IMG/VR virus record: IMGVR_UViG_3300044655_001767
Location: 1 to 64,000 of that record
Source of the DNA: a virus
Strand: one strand, 5' to 3'
DNA: 64,000 nucleotides
Shown: positions 18,261-29,873 of the stretch, piece by piece
Layout: every line of letters starts with the position of its first letter
How positions within the stretch are numbered: the stretch's first letter is position 1
Translations under genes and position numbers: made by a program
Notes under the pieces: generated by a model
What the model saw: only the letters and a program-made list of their open reading frames with translations
Told to the model about the DNA's origin: nothing
Databases searched by the model: none

Positions 18261-19079
18261 ATGAAAATATTAAGAAAAGATACTGATTTAAATATATTAT
18301 TAAATACTGAAACTGATTTTCAAACAAATCTCGGTTGGGAAGAAAATTTGAAAGAATTTGAAACCGAAGTGTTAAGTGATATTATTAATCCAATTGAGAA
18401 TTACGAAACGGTTAGATATATCCATAAACCATATTTATCTGATGGTGTAGCGCAAACCGATATTTGGTTTTATTTTTATTTTTTAAGTGATGGAACATAT
18501 ACTCAAGATTATACCCCACAAGGTATAAGTTCACAAGAAAATGAAAGTATGTTGAAACAGGCCACCGAAAGTTTTTTTAGATTGGAATTTTTTAAAACAC
18601 CAGGAACCGTCTCAGGTAATGTATTAACATGTGAACCACCAACAAGACAAAATAGAAAATTAATATTTGCAAAAAATTTGTCGTTACCGTTAGGTGAAAA
18701 AATGTTTTATAATTCACTTAATGGTTATATACATTTACCTGTTTTTAGAGGATCAAATTATAGTAACAAAGAAAATATGTATTTCTTTTGGTTCCAAGAT
18801 GAGAGTGTTTTAACTGAAACAAATTTAAGTGGTACAACGACAAGTAACACCTTTTTTATGACAGCAAAGTTTTATAACGCAAAAGAAGGTACAATTTTAG
18901 ATTTTACAAATGATAGTTATAGTACGAGTCACACTATTACTGAACAAAATGATATGTACTACCAAGTTGATATTGATAAAAGAGATTATTCATACCAAGT
19001 TTACAAATATAACGGAATTAGTAGAGGGACAAAATCAGGAATAACAAATACCCCGATAAAGTTTTATGAAAAGAATTAA
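18261..19079 (+). CDS. Tail/baseplate structural protein, 272 aa, unassigned
   Basis: Unrecognised. It starts one base after the previous stop and overlaps the next gene by 14 nt. The N-terminal third is helical and acidic (WEENLKEFETEVLSDIINP); the rest is beta-rich with aromatic strands (MYFFWFQDESV). The context of consecutive overlapping genes from 13089 to 19938 suggests a single baseplate or short-fibre operon. Confidence 0.6.
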   Translation: MKILRKDTDLNILLNTETDFQTNLGWEENLKEFETEVLSDIINPIENYETVRYIHKPYLSDGVAQTDIWFYFYFLSDGTYTQDYTPQGISSQENESMLKQATESFFRLEFFKTPGTVSGNVLTCEPPTRQNRKLIFAKNLSLPLGEKMFYNSLNGYIHLPVFRGSNYSNKENMYFFWFQDESVLTETNLSGTTTSNTFFMTAKFYNAKEGTILDFTNDSYSTSHTITEQNDMYYQVDIDKRDYSYQVYKYNGISRGTKSGITNTPIKFYEKN

Positions 19080-19938
19080 CCATACCATTAGAAGAAAAAA
19101 AATACCTGAAGTGAAATTAGTTTCATTAACGGGAAAGACATGGTATGATTCTAATGATACGCCGATTTCATGGACGGGAGCGACCGACTTTTTAGCTACC
19201 GGATTTACACCCGACACAGGTTTTTTAGTTTTTAATGTAACAGGTGGTACCGTAACAAGTGGATATTATAAATGGAATACACCAACAACAGGAGACACAT
19301 GGAATTTAATTATTGGTACTGGTACGACAGAACAAGAAATAGAAACACATATTAATAGTCAAGTTTATGACGATTTCCAACTACCATTATTTTTAGAAGC
19401 AACGGCCGATGAAATGGGAGATATGGTTGAGTTTGATAAAAATATTGGACATAATAAAATTAGTGCAAACTTCGCATATGAAAGTGTTTGTACTGAAACT
19501 GGTAGCACAATAACAATTAACAATACAACAACGTATCAATTAGTTAATATCATTTTAGCTAATGATACAAATCCAGACGGAACAACGAATGTAACAGGTG
19601 TTAGAAATTTGACATCTGAATACCCCCAACAAATTAAGAACGAATTGTCTGAATATATAATAATTGACGGACAAGATTTATCAATATCGGGGTCATCATT
19701 TACGGTACATTGGGGAGACGAAACCACATCACCAATTGGAATTAATGGTAGTGTAACAAAATCATTTGATGTTGCTGAAGAGAAAACAATTAGAATAGTT
19801 TTTGAATCACCGTATCTAACAAATCAAGTTGTTAAGGTTGTTAATTGTGGTGAAAGTGCTGCGAGTTATATGAGAATTAATACTGAAGACCTCAATCCTA
19901 TTAAAACTGAAAATAATAATTACATAAATGTCGATTAG
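19066..19938 (+). CDS. Tail/baseplate structural protein, 290 aa, unassigned
   Basis: Unrecognised. The product is beta-rich, with GFLVFNVTGGTVTSGYYKW near residue 50 and SFTVHWGDETTSPIG near residue 208. The latter looks like the strand-turn of a PKD-like sandwich (x-W-G-D-x-T). The start ATG lies within the last codons of the preceding gene. It is the last gene before the TATTTAT motif at 19954. Confidence 0.6.
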   Translation: MKRINHTIRRKKIPEVKLVSLTGKTWYDSNDTPISWTGATDFLATGFTPDTGFLVFNVTGGTVTSGYYKWNTPTTGDTWNLIIGTGTTEQEIETHINSQVYDDFQLPLFLEATADEMGDMVEFDKNIGHNKISANFAYESVCTETGSTITINNTTTYQLVNIILANDTNPDGTTNVTGVRNLTSEYPQQIKNELSEYIIIDGQDLSISGSSFTVHWGDETTSPIGINGSVTKSFDVAEEKTIRIVFESPYLTNQVVKVVNCGESAASYMRINTEDLNPIKTENNNYINVD

Positions 19939-19953
19939 AACCAAAAACTAATA

Positions 19954-19960
19954 TATTTAT
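19954..19960 (+). promoter_or_regulatory. TATTTAT motif, candidate phage late promoter element
   Basis: TATTTAT lies 16 nt before the ATG at 19977, in a 38-nt gap before the first fibre gene. Inferred. Confidence 0.4.
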
Positions 19961-19976
19961 TAGTTAATCAATAGTT

Positions 19977-22307
19977 ATGGCAGGAACAGATATACCAATT
20001 AGTGAATTACCCTTATTTGAGGGAGACATATCAGGTTCATGGTTAATTGTAAATAATTCCGGTCAAACGGTAACGTCTAGAATTAAAAGAGAATTATTTT
20101 TAACTGGATTTAGTGATGGAAGTAATGGTACATCTGGAACATCAGGAATAGGGTCTAGCGGAACAAGTGGTTCAAGTGGAACAAAAGGTGACACGGGAAA
20201 TAATGGAACAAATGGTTCATCAGGTTCATCAGGTATTTCTGGAACAAGTGGAACTTCTGGAACATCAGGTAGTGATGGGGAGGCCGGAGCTCAGGGTAAT
20301 CAAGGAAATCCAGGAACACATGGTACATCAGGTTCTAACGGAACCAACGGTTCTTCAGGTTCTAGTGGTTCTAACGGAACAAATGGTTCTTCAGGGTCTA
20401 ATGGAACCAACGGTTCTTCAGGTACATCAGGTGATTCTTTATTTATATCAGGTGCAGGGTATTATTACACAACAAACAATTTAGAAGTAACAGGTTCATT
20501 TAAAGTTAAAGGTGCGATTACGGCTGACGAACTTTATATGACATATGTTACATCATCTGTTTTATATTCATCAGGTTCAACAAAATTTGGTGATACCAAT
20601 GACGACACACATCAATTCACAGGTTCAATTTATATTACAGGATTAACATCAGGATCAACATCAACAGAAGTTATTGTTTATAATACAACATCAGGTAGAT
20701 TAGAAACAAAAACAAACGCATCAACATCAGGTTCATCTGGTTCTAATGGAACAGATGGTTCTTCTGGTTCTTCAGGTTCTTCAGGTTCATCTGGTTCTAA
20801 TGGAACAGATGGTTCTTCTGGTTCTTCAGGTTCTTCAGGTTCATCTGGTTCTAATGGAACAGATGGTTCTTCAGGTTCTTCAGGTTCTTCAGGTTCATCT
20901 GGTTCTAATGGAACAGATGGTTCTTCTGGTTCTTCAGGTTCTTCAGGTTCATCTGGTTCTAATGGAACAGATGGTTCTTCTGGTTCTTCAGGTTCTTCAG
21001 GTTCATCTGGTTCTAATGGAACAGATGGTTCTTCTGGTTCTTCAGGTTCTAATGGAACTGACGGGTCTTCGGGAAGTAGTGGAAGTAATGGAACAGATGG
21101 TACTTCAGGAACTAGTGGTTCTAACGGAACAGACGGTAGTTCAGGTTCTAATGGTTCATCAGGTTCCAATGGTACTGATGGTAGTTCTGGTACTAGTGGT
21201 TCTAATGGAACAGATGGTACTAGTGGTTCATCAGGTAGTAATGGTACTGACGGGTCTTCAGGGTCTAGTGGTTCTAATGGAACAGACGGAAGTTCAGGAA
21301 CTTCAATTACAACATCAGGTACTAACAATAAAGTAGTTAAATTTACTTCCTCATCAACTGTAGGTGACTCATCAATAACAGATGACGGTACAACAGTTAC
21401 TATTGGTGGTAATTTAATTGTATCTGGCACAACTACAACAATCAATTCAACAACACTTGAAATTGGTGATAATATTATATCGTTAAATGGTTCAGGAGCC
21501 GCAAATGCGGGTTTGGTTGTTAGGGATGCAACTACCGCATCATTAGTATCAGGTTCGTTATTATGGAATACAACAAATGATTATTGGATGGCTGGTCCTT
21601 TGGGGTCCGAATCAAAATTATTAAGATTAACTGATGGTGTAATATCAGGTTCATCACAAATATCATTCACCGGTATTACAGATGTTCCACCAGGTTTGGT
21701 ATCAGGTTCTTCACAAGTATTGGGTGGAACAACTATACATTCAGGTTCATTTTTTAATGGTATAAGTGTAGTGTCCGGTTCAGGTCAAATATCATTCAAT
21801 GGTATTATCGACAAACCATCTTTAGTTTCAGGTAGTTCACAGATTACATATAGCGGTTTGAATGGAATACCTTCAGGTATTGTGTCTAGTTCAATACAAA
21901 TAAAAAATTATGGAGATTTTGCAACAACTGGTTCAAATACATTTAAAGGAAATCAAATAATTTCAGGATCATTATCTGTTACAGGTAGTGTAAGTGCTGC
22001 TGCGTATTACGAAGTATCAGATATTAGATATAAAGATATTATATCAGTTAATCCAAATGTGGATTTATCAACATTAGATGTTATACAATTCACATTAAAA
22101 GGTGATAATCAAGTAAGATATGGTTATTCGGCTCAAAGTGTTAAAGAAGCTTGTTCTGACTTAGTCGTTGGTGATTTACCAATGAGTGTCAACTATAACG
22201 ATGTCCATACTCTCAAAATACATCAATTGGAAAATAAAATAAAACAATTAGAAAATAAAATAGAGTCATTGTATGTCATTATCATGGACAGGGATAACCA
22301 AAAATAA
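19977..22307 (+). CDS. Collagen-like tail fibre with S74 endosialidase-type chaperone domain
   Basis: The 776-aa protein has an N-terminal attachment part (about 1-45), Gly-X-Y repeats at about 49-155 and 245-445 (units such as GSS, GTS, GSN, GTD), and beta-structured spacers. The spacer after the first repeat block contains the FGDTNDDTHQFTGS module. The C-terminus carries SDIRYKD (S681) followed by YGYSAQSVKEA, SVNYNDVHTL and a coiled coil. This matches Peptidase_S74, the intramolecular chaperone that trimerises fibres and then cuts itself off before the Ser. I infer a trimeric receptor-binding fibre. The 3' end overlaps the next gene by 35 nt. Confidence 0.85.
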   Translation: MAGTDIPISELPLFEGDISGSWLIVNNSGQTVTSRIKRELFLTGFSDGSNGTSGTSGIGSSGTSGSSGTKGDTGNNGTNGSSGSSGISGTSGTSGTSGSDGEAGAQGNQGNPGTHGTSGSNGTNGSSGSSGSNGTNGSSGSNGTNGSSGTSGDSLFISGAGYYYTTNNLEVTGSFKVKGAITADELYMTYVTSSVLYSSGSTKFGDTNDDTHQFTGSIYITGLTSGSTSTEVIVYNTTSGRLETKTNASTSGSSGSNGTDGSSGSSGSSGSSGSNGTDGSSGSSGSSGSSGSNGTDGSSGSSGSSGSSGSNGTDGSSGSSGSSGSSGSNGTDGSSGSSGSSGSSGSNGTDGSSGSSGSNGTDGSSGSSGSNGTDGTSGTSGSNGTDGSSGSNGSSGSNGTDGSSGTSGSNGTDGTSGSSGSNGTDGSSGSSGSNGTDGSSGTSITTSGTNNKVVKFTSSSTVGDSSITDDGTTVTIGGNLIVSGTTTTINSTTLEIGDNIISLNGSGAANAGLVVRDATTASLVSGSLLWNTTNDYWMAGPLGSESKLLRLTDGVISGSSQISFTGITDVPPGLVSGSSQVLGGTTIHSGSFFNGISVVSGSGQISFNGIIDKPSLVSGSSQITYSGLNGIPSGIVSSSIQIKNYGDFATTGSNTFKGNQIISGSLSVTGSVSAAAYYEVSDIRYKDIISVNPNVDLSTLDVIQFTLKGDNQVRYGYSAQSVKEACSDLVVGDLPMSVNYNDVHTLKIHQLENKIKQLENKIESLYVIIMDRDNQK
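20730..21047 (+). repeat. 54-bp tandem repeat, about 5.9 copies, in fibre gene
   Basis: Units start at 20730, 20784, 20838, 20892, 20946 and 21000 and begin GGTTCATCTGGTTCTAATGG. Each unit encodes 18 residues (six Gly-X-Y triplets). Units are nearly identical at the DNA level, whereas flanking Gly-X-Y codons differ, which suggests recent duplication. Confidence 0.9.
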
Positions 22308-23568
22308 AATATTAACTGATAGTGATATTAATAGAGCCGCTGAAGATGGTTTTTTAACATCAAAAACAACGATTCCAACAACAGATAAAGGAGTTACAAA
22401 AGAACGTGCACTACAATATATTAATATTAATCCCCTACATGTTTCATATAGTGAAAAATTATCCAATCAATTAATTACTAAAGAAGATATTAAAAAACCT
22501 TGTGACGAATGTACATCATATAATATCGTTATTAATCAGAGTGATTTAAACAATATATCAGGTGAAACCGATAATAAGATTTATTTATATTATTATCCTT
22601 GTGGAACTTATAGTGGTGAGACATCATATCTAACTTTTTCATATCCAGGAACATTTACAGATTATATTTGTGCTCAAAGTTGTGCCGATACAGAACCATA
22701 TTTATTTTCAAATTATGATGGAGGTATGACATTAACAGATTCAAGTTATGTTGAATTAGCGGGCAATTGTGCATTATCAACATTAAGAACAACATTAGTT
22801 TGTTCAGGTTCATTAACATACAATGTTGCGACACAAGGATATAACACCCCAACACAACTTTTTGAATTAAATCAAACTTATGGTAATGTAGATATTACAA
22901 TTAACATTAGTGGAAATACAAACTCAAATAATGAAATATTCGTCGGTAATGTAGCTGAGAGTTATGGTACCACATACGCATTTGGTACGGGGGCTCAAAG
23001 TATATCTGATACGGTAGGTTTCATTAGTAATGACACAAAAACAACATTAGACGTTGTGGTTTATTCAACAACAACGGGTAATACATTTACACCATTTAAT
23101 GTGGTATTTACCGCGTCATGTCCTGACGGTGTTGATTGTTCAAGTGCAACAACAGGTACAACATATTATAGTGGGACAACAATTAACGTAACGGCAATAG
23201 GAAATATTAAATATGATACCATAAATGGATTTGTATTTAGAAATATAACATCAACAGGCACATATACGATTAATGATTGTATATTAATTAATACATTATC
23301 ACCAGGTTATCCACTAATTAGTGTTGCGGCATATAATAATGTAGTAACAGGAAGTAGTTGTAATTCAATTACAGTAGATACGTCAGGTTCAGAAACATCA
23401 TCAACAGGAACAACAGTAAATTGTAGAACCATAACATTTAATGCAAATCAAGAATATAGTGACACCGTATCTTGGATAGATTGTGACGGATTTTTTCAAT
23501 CAAGATTTGTTGAAAGAGGAACCACATTCACAACCACGGCACTAGGGAATTTTTATCAAATATTATAA
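22273..23568 (+). CDS. Virion protein, 431 aa, beta-rich, probably fibre-associated
   Basis: Unrecognised family. The start lies 35 nt inside the fibre gene in another frame. The N-terminal 80 residues are charged and helical (SDINRAAEDGFLT, then PCDEC), followed by Cys-containing beta-rich repeats (YYPCGTYSGETSYLTF, DCILINTL). The many Cys (CDEC, SCADTE, CSG, CPDGVDC) are notable for a cytoplasmically assembled protein. Likely an accessory adhesin or fibre cap produced with the S74 fibre. Confidence 0.6.
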   Translation: MSLSWTGITKNKILTDSDINRAAEDGFLTSKTTIPTTDKGVTKERALQYININPLHVSYSEKLSNQLITKEDIKKPCDECTSYNIVINQSDLNNISGETDNKIYLYYYPCGTYSGETSYLTFSYPGTFTDYICAQSCADTEPYLFSNYDGGMTLTDSSYVELAGNCALSTLRTTLVCSGSLTYNVATQGYNTPTQLFELNQTYGNVDITINISGNTNSNNEIFVGNVAESYGTTYAFGTGAQSISDTVGFISNDTKTTLDVVVYSTTTGNTFTPFNVVFTASCPDGVDCSSATTGTTYYSGTTINVTAIGNIKYDTINGFVFRNITSTGTYTINDCILINTLSPGYPLISVAAYNNVVTGSSCNSITVDTSGSETSSTGTTVNCRTITFNANQEYSDTVSWIDCDGFFQSRFVERGTTFTTTALGNFYQIL

Positions 23569-23569
23569 C

Positions 23570-23866
23570 ATGAGTACAACATATACACCCATACCTGTAA
23601 AACAAATAAGCACCAATTTCGGAACGGTTAATAAAGTTATTTGGTTTGATGTTACAGGTATAACAGGCACGTTTGCGGTTAATTTATTTATCACACCAAA
23701 TCAATCAACAGATATTAATATTGTAATATTTAATAAAGGGAGTAATGAAGAAATGTATAGAAAAACATATAATAAATCATCTGATAGTTCAGTTATAACT
23801 GATACTGTCAAATTAAGACATGTTCCTGGTCAAAAATCGGAAACTTACGGAATTAAAAGTTTATAA
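23570..23866 (+). CDS. Small beta-rich virion protein, 98 aa
   Basis: Unrecognised. It follows the 431-aa gene by one base and precedes the giant 1989-aa gene by two bases. The product is a compact beta-rich protein ([20 protein letters not shown], then [11 protein letters not shown]). It may form an adaptor between neighbouring fibre parts; this rests on position only. Confidence 0.6.
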   Translation: MSTTYTPIPVKQISTNFGTVNKVIWFDVTGITGTFAVNLFITPNQSTDINIVIFNKGSNEEMYRKTYNKSSDSSVITDTVKLRHVPGQKSETYGIKSL

Positions 23867-23868
23867 AA

Positions 23869-26800
23869 ATGAGTATAACCGGAGGTACATTTAGTATTGA
23901 TTGTTTAGAAAGTGACGTCACATCATCAACAAACGATTGTGGAGTTCAAAAAACTTTAACATGGTCTAATGCTGGAACTAAATCAAACATACAAAGTTAT
24001 TTCTTCAATTATAATCAATTAAATAACAAAATTCCGGTTTATGTTTTCATAAAACCAAAAGTCAAAAAGTTATTTAAATTTACATTCACACCAGGTTCAA
24101 ATAACGGTTCAAATATTACTATTAATATTAATCAAAAAATAAACGGTGTTTATACGTTAGTAGATGTTGAAAATTTAAATACACTATCTACTGAGACTTC
24201 AAAATATATTACACTTTATTTTGATGAAAATAAAAATGATGACATTTCACTAACTTTAGATATCATTACATCAGGTGGAACGAGTGGACAAATGTATTGT
24301 GAAATTGATTGTGACCCTGTAATAATAAGTGCTGAATTTTGTACTGGATTTACAAGCCCAAGTTATTATTGTACAACATGTCCAACAGTTGTAACATTAT
24401 ATAGGGCTAAAACACCAAATTTACCACCAATAAATGGTATTTTGGATATTAATTCCGGATTTAGTAATTTCTCACCTTTCACGACAGGACCTTGGTATTT
24501 GGATAATGGATTAACAATTGAAGCACCTTCAGGTGTAACATATTCTTATGCTTCTGGAGATATTGAAAAAAGATCAATATACACATATAATCCATCTACA
24601 CATTCTTTTGTATTTCAGTCAAGTTGTATTGGAGCTTCATTAGGTTGTGGTAATAGTTCACAAACACATTATATTAGTGGATATACATACACACATCAAT
24701 ATATTCCAATTGTAAATCCATTAGCAAGCAACGGATTAAAATATTCAGTACAAGATACTATTTTTACTTTAGAATCTAGTTACAGAATTGTTCCAGTAAC
24801 GGTTACATACACAGGTACCGCTGATGACGTTTGTTTTTCAATTGGTGATGGCGTAAATAACAACACTACCGGAAAGGTAAGTTATACCGAATCATATAGT
24901 AGACAACAACCATATTTTATAGGTTTTATCGATGTAACATCAATTAAAATTCCTAAAACATCAAAAACTAAAACAATATATGTTGTAACTAATAGTGGAC
25001 AAGTTAGAGTTAGAATTGCCGTCGGACAAAATAAATCATATAACGGAGCATCAATTACAACATCAATTACTGTCGGATGTGGAGACGAGATTTACGGATA
25101 TGATATGGGAGTTCACCCTTATTCACCATATGACTCATATAACAATCCAATAGCGGTAACTAAATTATGGTCAAATGTATCAATTTCAAATTGGAGTGGA
25201 TCAACAAATAATTACACTATAAAAGGAACTAATGTTTATAATGATAGTTTATTAACATCACTTGCTTTACCGTATTTTTACGGTGATAATGTTAGAACGT
25301 CACCCACAAATAAAGTATATCAAGTTGGAAATATATTAAAAAGAGAATTCGGTACACATACCGACTATAAAGTAACTAAAAAATTATTTGGACCAAGAAA
25401 AACGTCAGACGTGGTTACAGGACCAAAAGATTTTACAAATCTTAAGAATAGAGGCGATGAAACATTAATAGCAAATGAATTATTAGTACCAACAGGTGTT
25501 GAACCGTCAATGACTGGTGTTGGTTTAGTTAATAAAATTTTATCAACATCAGATTATCTACAACCATCGGTTTACAAATATCATTTAGGGTACACTTCGG
25601 GTTATACGGAAACTAACGCTAATAATCCATTTTTCAATGCGTGGAATTTTGCGAATGAAACTTCTTCCGGTATTACAGGTGTACAACATATGGTGATAAA
25701 ACTTAATAAAGGATACATTTTAGGTTCTGGAGTTCCCGAATTATTTAAATTATTAGAAGATGACGCAGGGGTTTATGCGGCTTTAGGTGGATCTGTTTTA
25801 TCTGCGGGATTTGTTTATGGGTTTACGGCAAGTATAATAAAAACTTCGGCTTTAATAAGCGGTGGTGGATCAATAGCAAGTGCCGGAGCATCTGTATTTG
25901 TACCAATTGTTGGTTTAGTTATTGCAGTTGCGGCTTTAGCGTTTTTTTTAATTTTGGCTTTAACAGCACAGACAAAAGATTTTAAAGAAAAATTTAGTTA
26001 TTTTTTCAGTAGATACGCAACAACACCATACATAACAACCGGATCAACAATTTATAAAAAAGACGATTTATCTTCATGGGATAGAGGTATATATAATGAT
26101 GGAGCGTATTTTTATAATATTCCGTCTAATTCAAGTGACGGAAAACCAACAACAAAAACATTATCATATACAACTAAAAATTCCATAAATGAATATTCAC
26201 TAAATGTTATAGATACGTCTAAAACAAATTATATCACAGAAACACTTAAATTGTGGTTTCTATCTTACACTGCGGGATATCCTGTTAAATATACAACAAC
26301 CCCAACCACATACTCAAGTAATTCATTAACAATAACGTACACTCAAGGTAGTTCAATAGTTGGGGAATTAAATAATCCATTACCGATTATATATACTATA
26401 CCTGAAGGATTTATAACATCAACAGTTTCACAAAATGATGCCGATAATCAAGCGGCAGCATATCTTTCTTCACTATCAGGAAACACAATTGATACATTAT
26501 ATTCTTATGAAGAAAAACCCGGCGTTACTGACATAGAATTAAATTTCACACATGAAATAAAATCTGAAAACTTACCAAATTTAACGGTAATAAATTATGA
26601 TAATTCAAATGGATTAGGTATTACTATTGGTAAGAAATTATATTATGACGTTCATGGTGACTCAACAGCATTAAATGGTTATTATTCTTTAGTTGGAACG
26701 AGTCCATTCAGAACCATATACAAAATGGTAAATGGTGTTGTAACCGATGTTTTAATATGGCAAAATAGTAATGATGCGACAGTAACATCGGCAACAACTG

Positions 26801-29800
26801 GTACCCATAACATATCAACAACAAATCTTGATCATACAAGTGCATGGTATATAGACTCATATGATTATAGTTTATTAACTTTAAGTTTAGAAAATAATAT
26901 TGACGGATTAATTACAAATTGGAATACAAATACATTTTACACAGGAGCAACTACTGGTGCAACAGTCAGTAGAGGTTTTGTGGATAATAGAACTGAACCT
27001 ACAAGTTTTTTTCTTTACAATAATAATTTAACCGGAACAGGATATACCGAGGCCTCGGATTCAATTTATAGAGAGATTTTTCCATTTAGTAGTGGTAAAT
27101 TTACATATCGTAATCCTTTTACGATTTTAATTAATGCAGAAGAAATTAGTGACCTTGATAATGATGATAATGGTATAAATTTTTATTTAACCGATATTAG
27201 TGGTAACACTGTACCATCATACGTTGGTGTTACTTTTAATGTTAATATTTTTACAGGGTCAACGAGTTTACTTACATCTGAAAAAATAACAATTGGTCCA
27301 AATGAAACGAATCAGTTTTTATATTTAAATATCCCTCAAACAGGAGGTACACTAACGTCATACAACATAACAGATTATGAATCTGAAAACCCGTTTGATA
27401 AAATAACTTTTATTCAAAGTGGATTTACACAAAGTACGGGTGTGACTGCTTGTGAATATTATACGGGAACAACATATATTGTCGATTCATATGGTTATGT
27501 ACAATACAATAGATTTAATACGATTAATAATGGTTTTATAACTGAAGTTATTTATGTCTCTGAGGCTATATATGAAATTACAGACCCAATTCAATATCAA
27601 TCATTAGTTCCTGTTGTAGATACTGAAACGTATTATCCACCCGCAAATATTAGAATTTTAGAAACAGGAGTTTGTTATGTCGTACCAACACCAACTCCAA
27701 CACCAACTAATACGGTTACACCAACTATAACTCCAACCAATACACCAACTCCAACAGTAAACTGTTCATTCGGTGTTAGTGTTGCAATATTAAGTCCAAC
27801 TCCAACACCTACCAATACACCAACCCCTACTAATACACCAACTAATACGGTTACCCCAACTGTAACTCCAACTAATACTCCAACACCAACTGTAAACTGT
27901 TCATTTGGTATTAGCATTGTTGTGTTAGCACCAACTCCAACACCTACGACAACAAATACGGTAACACCAACTAATACCCCAACTAATACTCCGACCAATA
28001 CGGTAACACCTACTAATACACCTACCAACACACCAACTAATACTCCGACTAATACTGTAACACCAACTAATACTCCGACCAACACACCTACACCAACCAA
28101 TACACCAACACCAACTGTAAACTGTTCATTTGGTATTAGCATTGTTGTGTTAGGACCAACCCCAACCCCAACTGCGACTAATACTGCAACGCCAACCAAC
28201 ACACCAACTAATACTCCGACTAATACTAATACACCAACTAATACTCCTACTAACACACCTACTAACACACCAACCCCTACTAACACACCGACAAATACGC
28301 CAACTAATACCCCAACTAACACACCTACATCGACCAATACCCCTACACCAACTAATACCCCAACACCAACAGTAAACTGTTCATTCGGTATTAGTATTGT
28401 TGTGTTAGGACCAACCCCAACACCTACCCCAACTAATACAGTAACTCCAACCAACACACCTACTAACACACCTACTAACACACCTACTAACACACCAACA
28501 AATACGGTAACACCTACTAACACACCAACTAATACACCAACTAATACTCCGACCAATACACCAACACCAACAAATACTCCGACCAATACTCCAACTAATA
28601 CTCCAACTAATACCCCAACTAACACAGCGACACCAACTAATACTCCTACAGGAACACCAACTCCTACACCATCACTACCGGCATTAACGGTAAGTAGCAG
28701 TTCAACGGTTCAAACATGTTATGATGATAGTACTGCCGCATTTACATTAACCGCAAGTGGTGGTAATGGTGCACCATATGAGTATTCAAGAGATAATGAT
28801 AATTGGCAAGCTAGTGGAACATTTAGTAGTTTAGCTGGAGGCACATACACTGGTTATGCTAGAAATAATAATAGAGTTGGAACTGTAGCTTCAGTTTCAG
28901 TTGGTAACTTAGCAAAAACCGCACCAAATGCGACATTTACAATTACAAATGTAAGTTGTAATGGTGGTTCAAATGGTTCAATAGCGGTAACAGGTGGGTC
29001 AGGTGGGTCAGGAACTGGATACAGCACTTCAATAGATAATGTTACATATTTTGCGTTAGATAAAACATTTAATTCATTAACTGCTGCAGCACATTCAGTT
29101 TATGTTAAAGATAGTTTAGGTTGTGTACATTCATATTCACAAACAATAACACAACCAACAGTACAAACTGCAACAATAACATCGGTAGTTAATGAAACGG
29201 TACCAGGAAACGGATCACTTCAAGTAACCTCAACAGGTGGAGTTTTCCCTAAAACTTATACATTATATAAAGACACCACCGCAACTTCTTACACTGATTA
29301 CGATTATGCAAATGATACTTTAATTGTTAATACACTTAACGTACCAGGATCGTCACCATCAGAGGGATATGCTTCATTAGGTTGTGGTTATTATTACTTA
29401 AGAGTGACAGACGCAAATGGATGTGTTACATATTCATCACATAGTGAAATCATATGTGCATCACAATTCGCATATACCGTTGTATCCGGTACATACCCGG
29501 TAACAAGTAATGGTACCGCGACAATTACAGTAACAAATACTAGTGGTGCAACTAAATATATATGGTTATATGGTAATTCAACATTCGCCAGTTCAGGAAC
29601 GTTATCTGGATATGGAGTGTTAGATCCATCAGGAGCGGCATCCTCATATAGTATTTCAGTGAATATCACCGGTCCTAACCAAACGACATATTCAGGTTAT
29701 TGGGCATTACCTAGTGGAGCAAATTATACTTTCAATGTCAATAAAACTTCACCGTCTTCTGGTGGTGTATTCCAATTACAATATGACGATTCAACTGCGG

Positions 29801-29838
29801 GAACAAATAAACGAAATATTACTCAAATTATAGATTAA
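23869..29838 (+). CDS. Giant tail/fibre protein with hydrophobic segment, Pro-Thr repeats and SprB-like domains, 1989 aa
   Basis: In order: beta-rich N-terminal part with CxxC-like pairs; a Gly/Ala-rich hydrophobic stretch at about 640-700 ([20 protein letters not shown]); further beta-rich regions to about 1270; a Pro-Thr-Asn linker (about 1272-1600) broken by four copies of VNCSFGxSxxxL; then Ig-like domains at about 1604-1765. The last resemble Flavobacterium SprB repeats ([18 protein letters not shown], then YVKDSLGC). SprB is a gliding adhesin of Bacteroidota, so host-surface or polysaccharide contact is likely. Domain roles are inferred; the whole may be a long adhesive fibre or a tail tip. 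Confidence 0.75.
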   Translation: MSITGGTFSIDCLESDVTSSTNDCGVQKTLTWSNAGTKSNIQSYFFNYNQLNNKIPVYVFIKPKVKKLFKFTFTPGSNNGSNITININQKINGVYTLVDVENLNTLSTETSKYITLYFDENKNDDISLTLDIITSGGTSGQMYCEIDCDPVIISAEFCTGFTSPSYYCTTCPTVVTLYRAKTPNLPPINGILDINSGFSNFSPFTTGPWYLDNGLTIEAPSGVTYSYASGDIEKRSIYTYNPSTHSFVFQSSCIGASLGCGNSSQTHYISGYTYTHQYIPIVNPLASNGLKYSVQDTIFTLESSYRIVPVTVTYTGTADDVCFSIGDGVNNNTTGKVSYTESYSRQQPYFIGFIDVTSIKIPKTSKTKTIYVVTNSGQVRVRIAVGQNKSYNGASITTSITVGCGDEIYGYDMGVHPYSPYDSYNNPIAVTKLWSNVSISNWSGSTNNYTIKGTNVYNDSLLTSLALPYFYGDNVRTSPTNKVYQVGNILKREFGTHTDYKVTKKLFGPRKTSDVVTGPKDFTNLKNRGDETLIANELLVPTGVEPSMTGVGLVNKILSTSDYLQPSVYKYHLGYTSGYTETNANNPFFNAWNFANETSSGITGVQHMVIKLNKGYILGSGVPELFKLLEDDAGVYAALGGSVLSAGFVYGFTASIIKTSALISGGGSIASAGASVFVPIVGLVIAVAALAFFLILALTAQTKDFKEKFSYFFSRYATTPYITTGSTIYKKDDLSSWDRGIYNDGAYFYNIPSNSSDGKPTTKTLSYTTKNSINEYSLNVIDTSKTNYITETLKLWFLSYTAGYPVKYTTTPTTYSSNSLTITYTQGSSIVGELNNPLPIIYTIPEGFITSTVSQNDADNQAAAYLSSLSGNTIDTLYSYEEKPGVTDIELNFTHEIKSENLPNLTVINYDNSNGLGITIGKKLYYDVHGDSTALNGYYSLVGTSPFRTIYKMVNGVVTDVLIWQNSNDATVTSATTGTHNISTTNLDHTSAWYIDSYDYSLLTLSLENNIDGLITNWNTNTFYTGATTGATVSRGFVDNRTEPTSFFLYNNNLTGTGYTEASDSIYREIFPFSSGKFTYRNPFTILINAEEISDLDNDDNGINFYLTDISGNTVPSYVGVTFNVNIFTGSTSLLTSEKITIGPNETNQFLYLNIPQTGGTLTSYNITDYESENPFDKITFIQSGFTQSTGVTACEYYTGTTYIVDSYGYVQYNRFNTINNGFITEVIYVSEAIYEITDPIQYQSLVPVVDTETYYPPANIRILETGVCYVVPTPTPTPTNTVTPTITPTNTPTPTVNCSFGVSVAILSPTPTPTNTPTPTNTPTNTVTPTVTPTNTPTPTVNCSFGISIVVLAPTPTPTTTNTVTPTNTPTNTPTNTVTPTNTPTNTPTNTPTNTVTPTNTPTNTPTPTNTPTPTVNCSFGISIVVLGPTPTPTATNTATPTNTPTNTPTNTNTPTNTPTNTPTNTPTPTNTPTNTPTNTPTNTPTSTNTPTPTNTPTPTVNCSFGISIVVLGPTPTPTPTNTVTPTNTPTNTPTNTPTNTPTNTVTPTNTPTNTPTNTPTNTPTPTNTPTNTPTNTPTNTPTNTATPTNTPTGTPTPTPSLPALTVSSSSTVQTCYDDSTAAFTLTASGGNGAPYEYSRDNDNWQASGTFSSLAGGTYTGYARNNNRVGTVASVSVGNLAKTAPNATFTITNVSCNGGSNGSIAVTGGSGGSGTGYSTSIDNVTYFALDKTFNSLTAAAHSVYVKDSLGCVHSYSQTITQPTVQTATITSVVNETVPGNGSLQVTSTGGVFPKTYTLYKDTTATSYTDYDYANDTLIVNTLNVPGSSPSEGYASLGCGYYYLRVTDANGCVTYSSHSEIICASQFAYTVVSGTYPVTSNGTATITVTNTSGATKYIWLYGNSTFASSGTLSGYGVLDPSGAASSYSISVNITGPNQTTYSGYWALPSGANYTFNVNKTSPSSGGVFQLQYDDSTAGTNKRNITQIID
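27684..28671 (+). repeat. Pro-Thr-Asn linker repeats with four interspersed Cys modules
   Basis: The DNA is built from 12-nt units encoding P-T-N-T or P-T-P-T. Four modules encoding VNCSFG plus a hydrophobic strand start near 27755, 27892, 28116 and 28372. Codons vary between units, so selection acts on the protein rather than on a recent DNA duplication. Confidence 0.9.
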
Positions 29839-29841
29839 GGA

Positions 29842-29848
29842 TATTTAT
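29842..29848 (+). promoter_or_regulatory. TATTTAT motif, candidate phage late promoter element
   Basis: TATTTAT lies 25 nt before the ATG at 29874. Inferred. Confidence 0.4.
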
Positions 29849-29873
29849 TATAAAAGAAATAAAAATTTAAAAA

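Noticed and set aside
20746-21336. Plus-strand open frame (196 aa, Met/Val/Leu/Gln-rich)
   Set aside because: Out-of-frame reading of the same tandem repeat; not a gene.
20678-21445. Long minus-strand open frame (255 aa, Pro/Glu/Val-rich)
   Set aside because: Mirror of the Gly-X-Y repeat on the other strand. The repeat codons lack stops in several frames, so the frame is a shadow.
27675-28625. Minus-strand open frame of Val-Gly-Val-Leu repeats (316 aa)
   Set aside because: Complement of the Pro-Thr linker. Hydrophobic look is a by-product of the repeat.
27684-28671. CRISPR-like array
   Set aside because: Repeats are 12-nt coding units in frame with no unique spacers and no cas genes.
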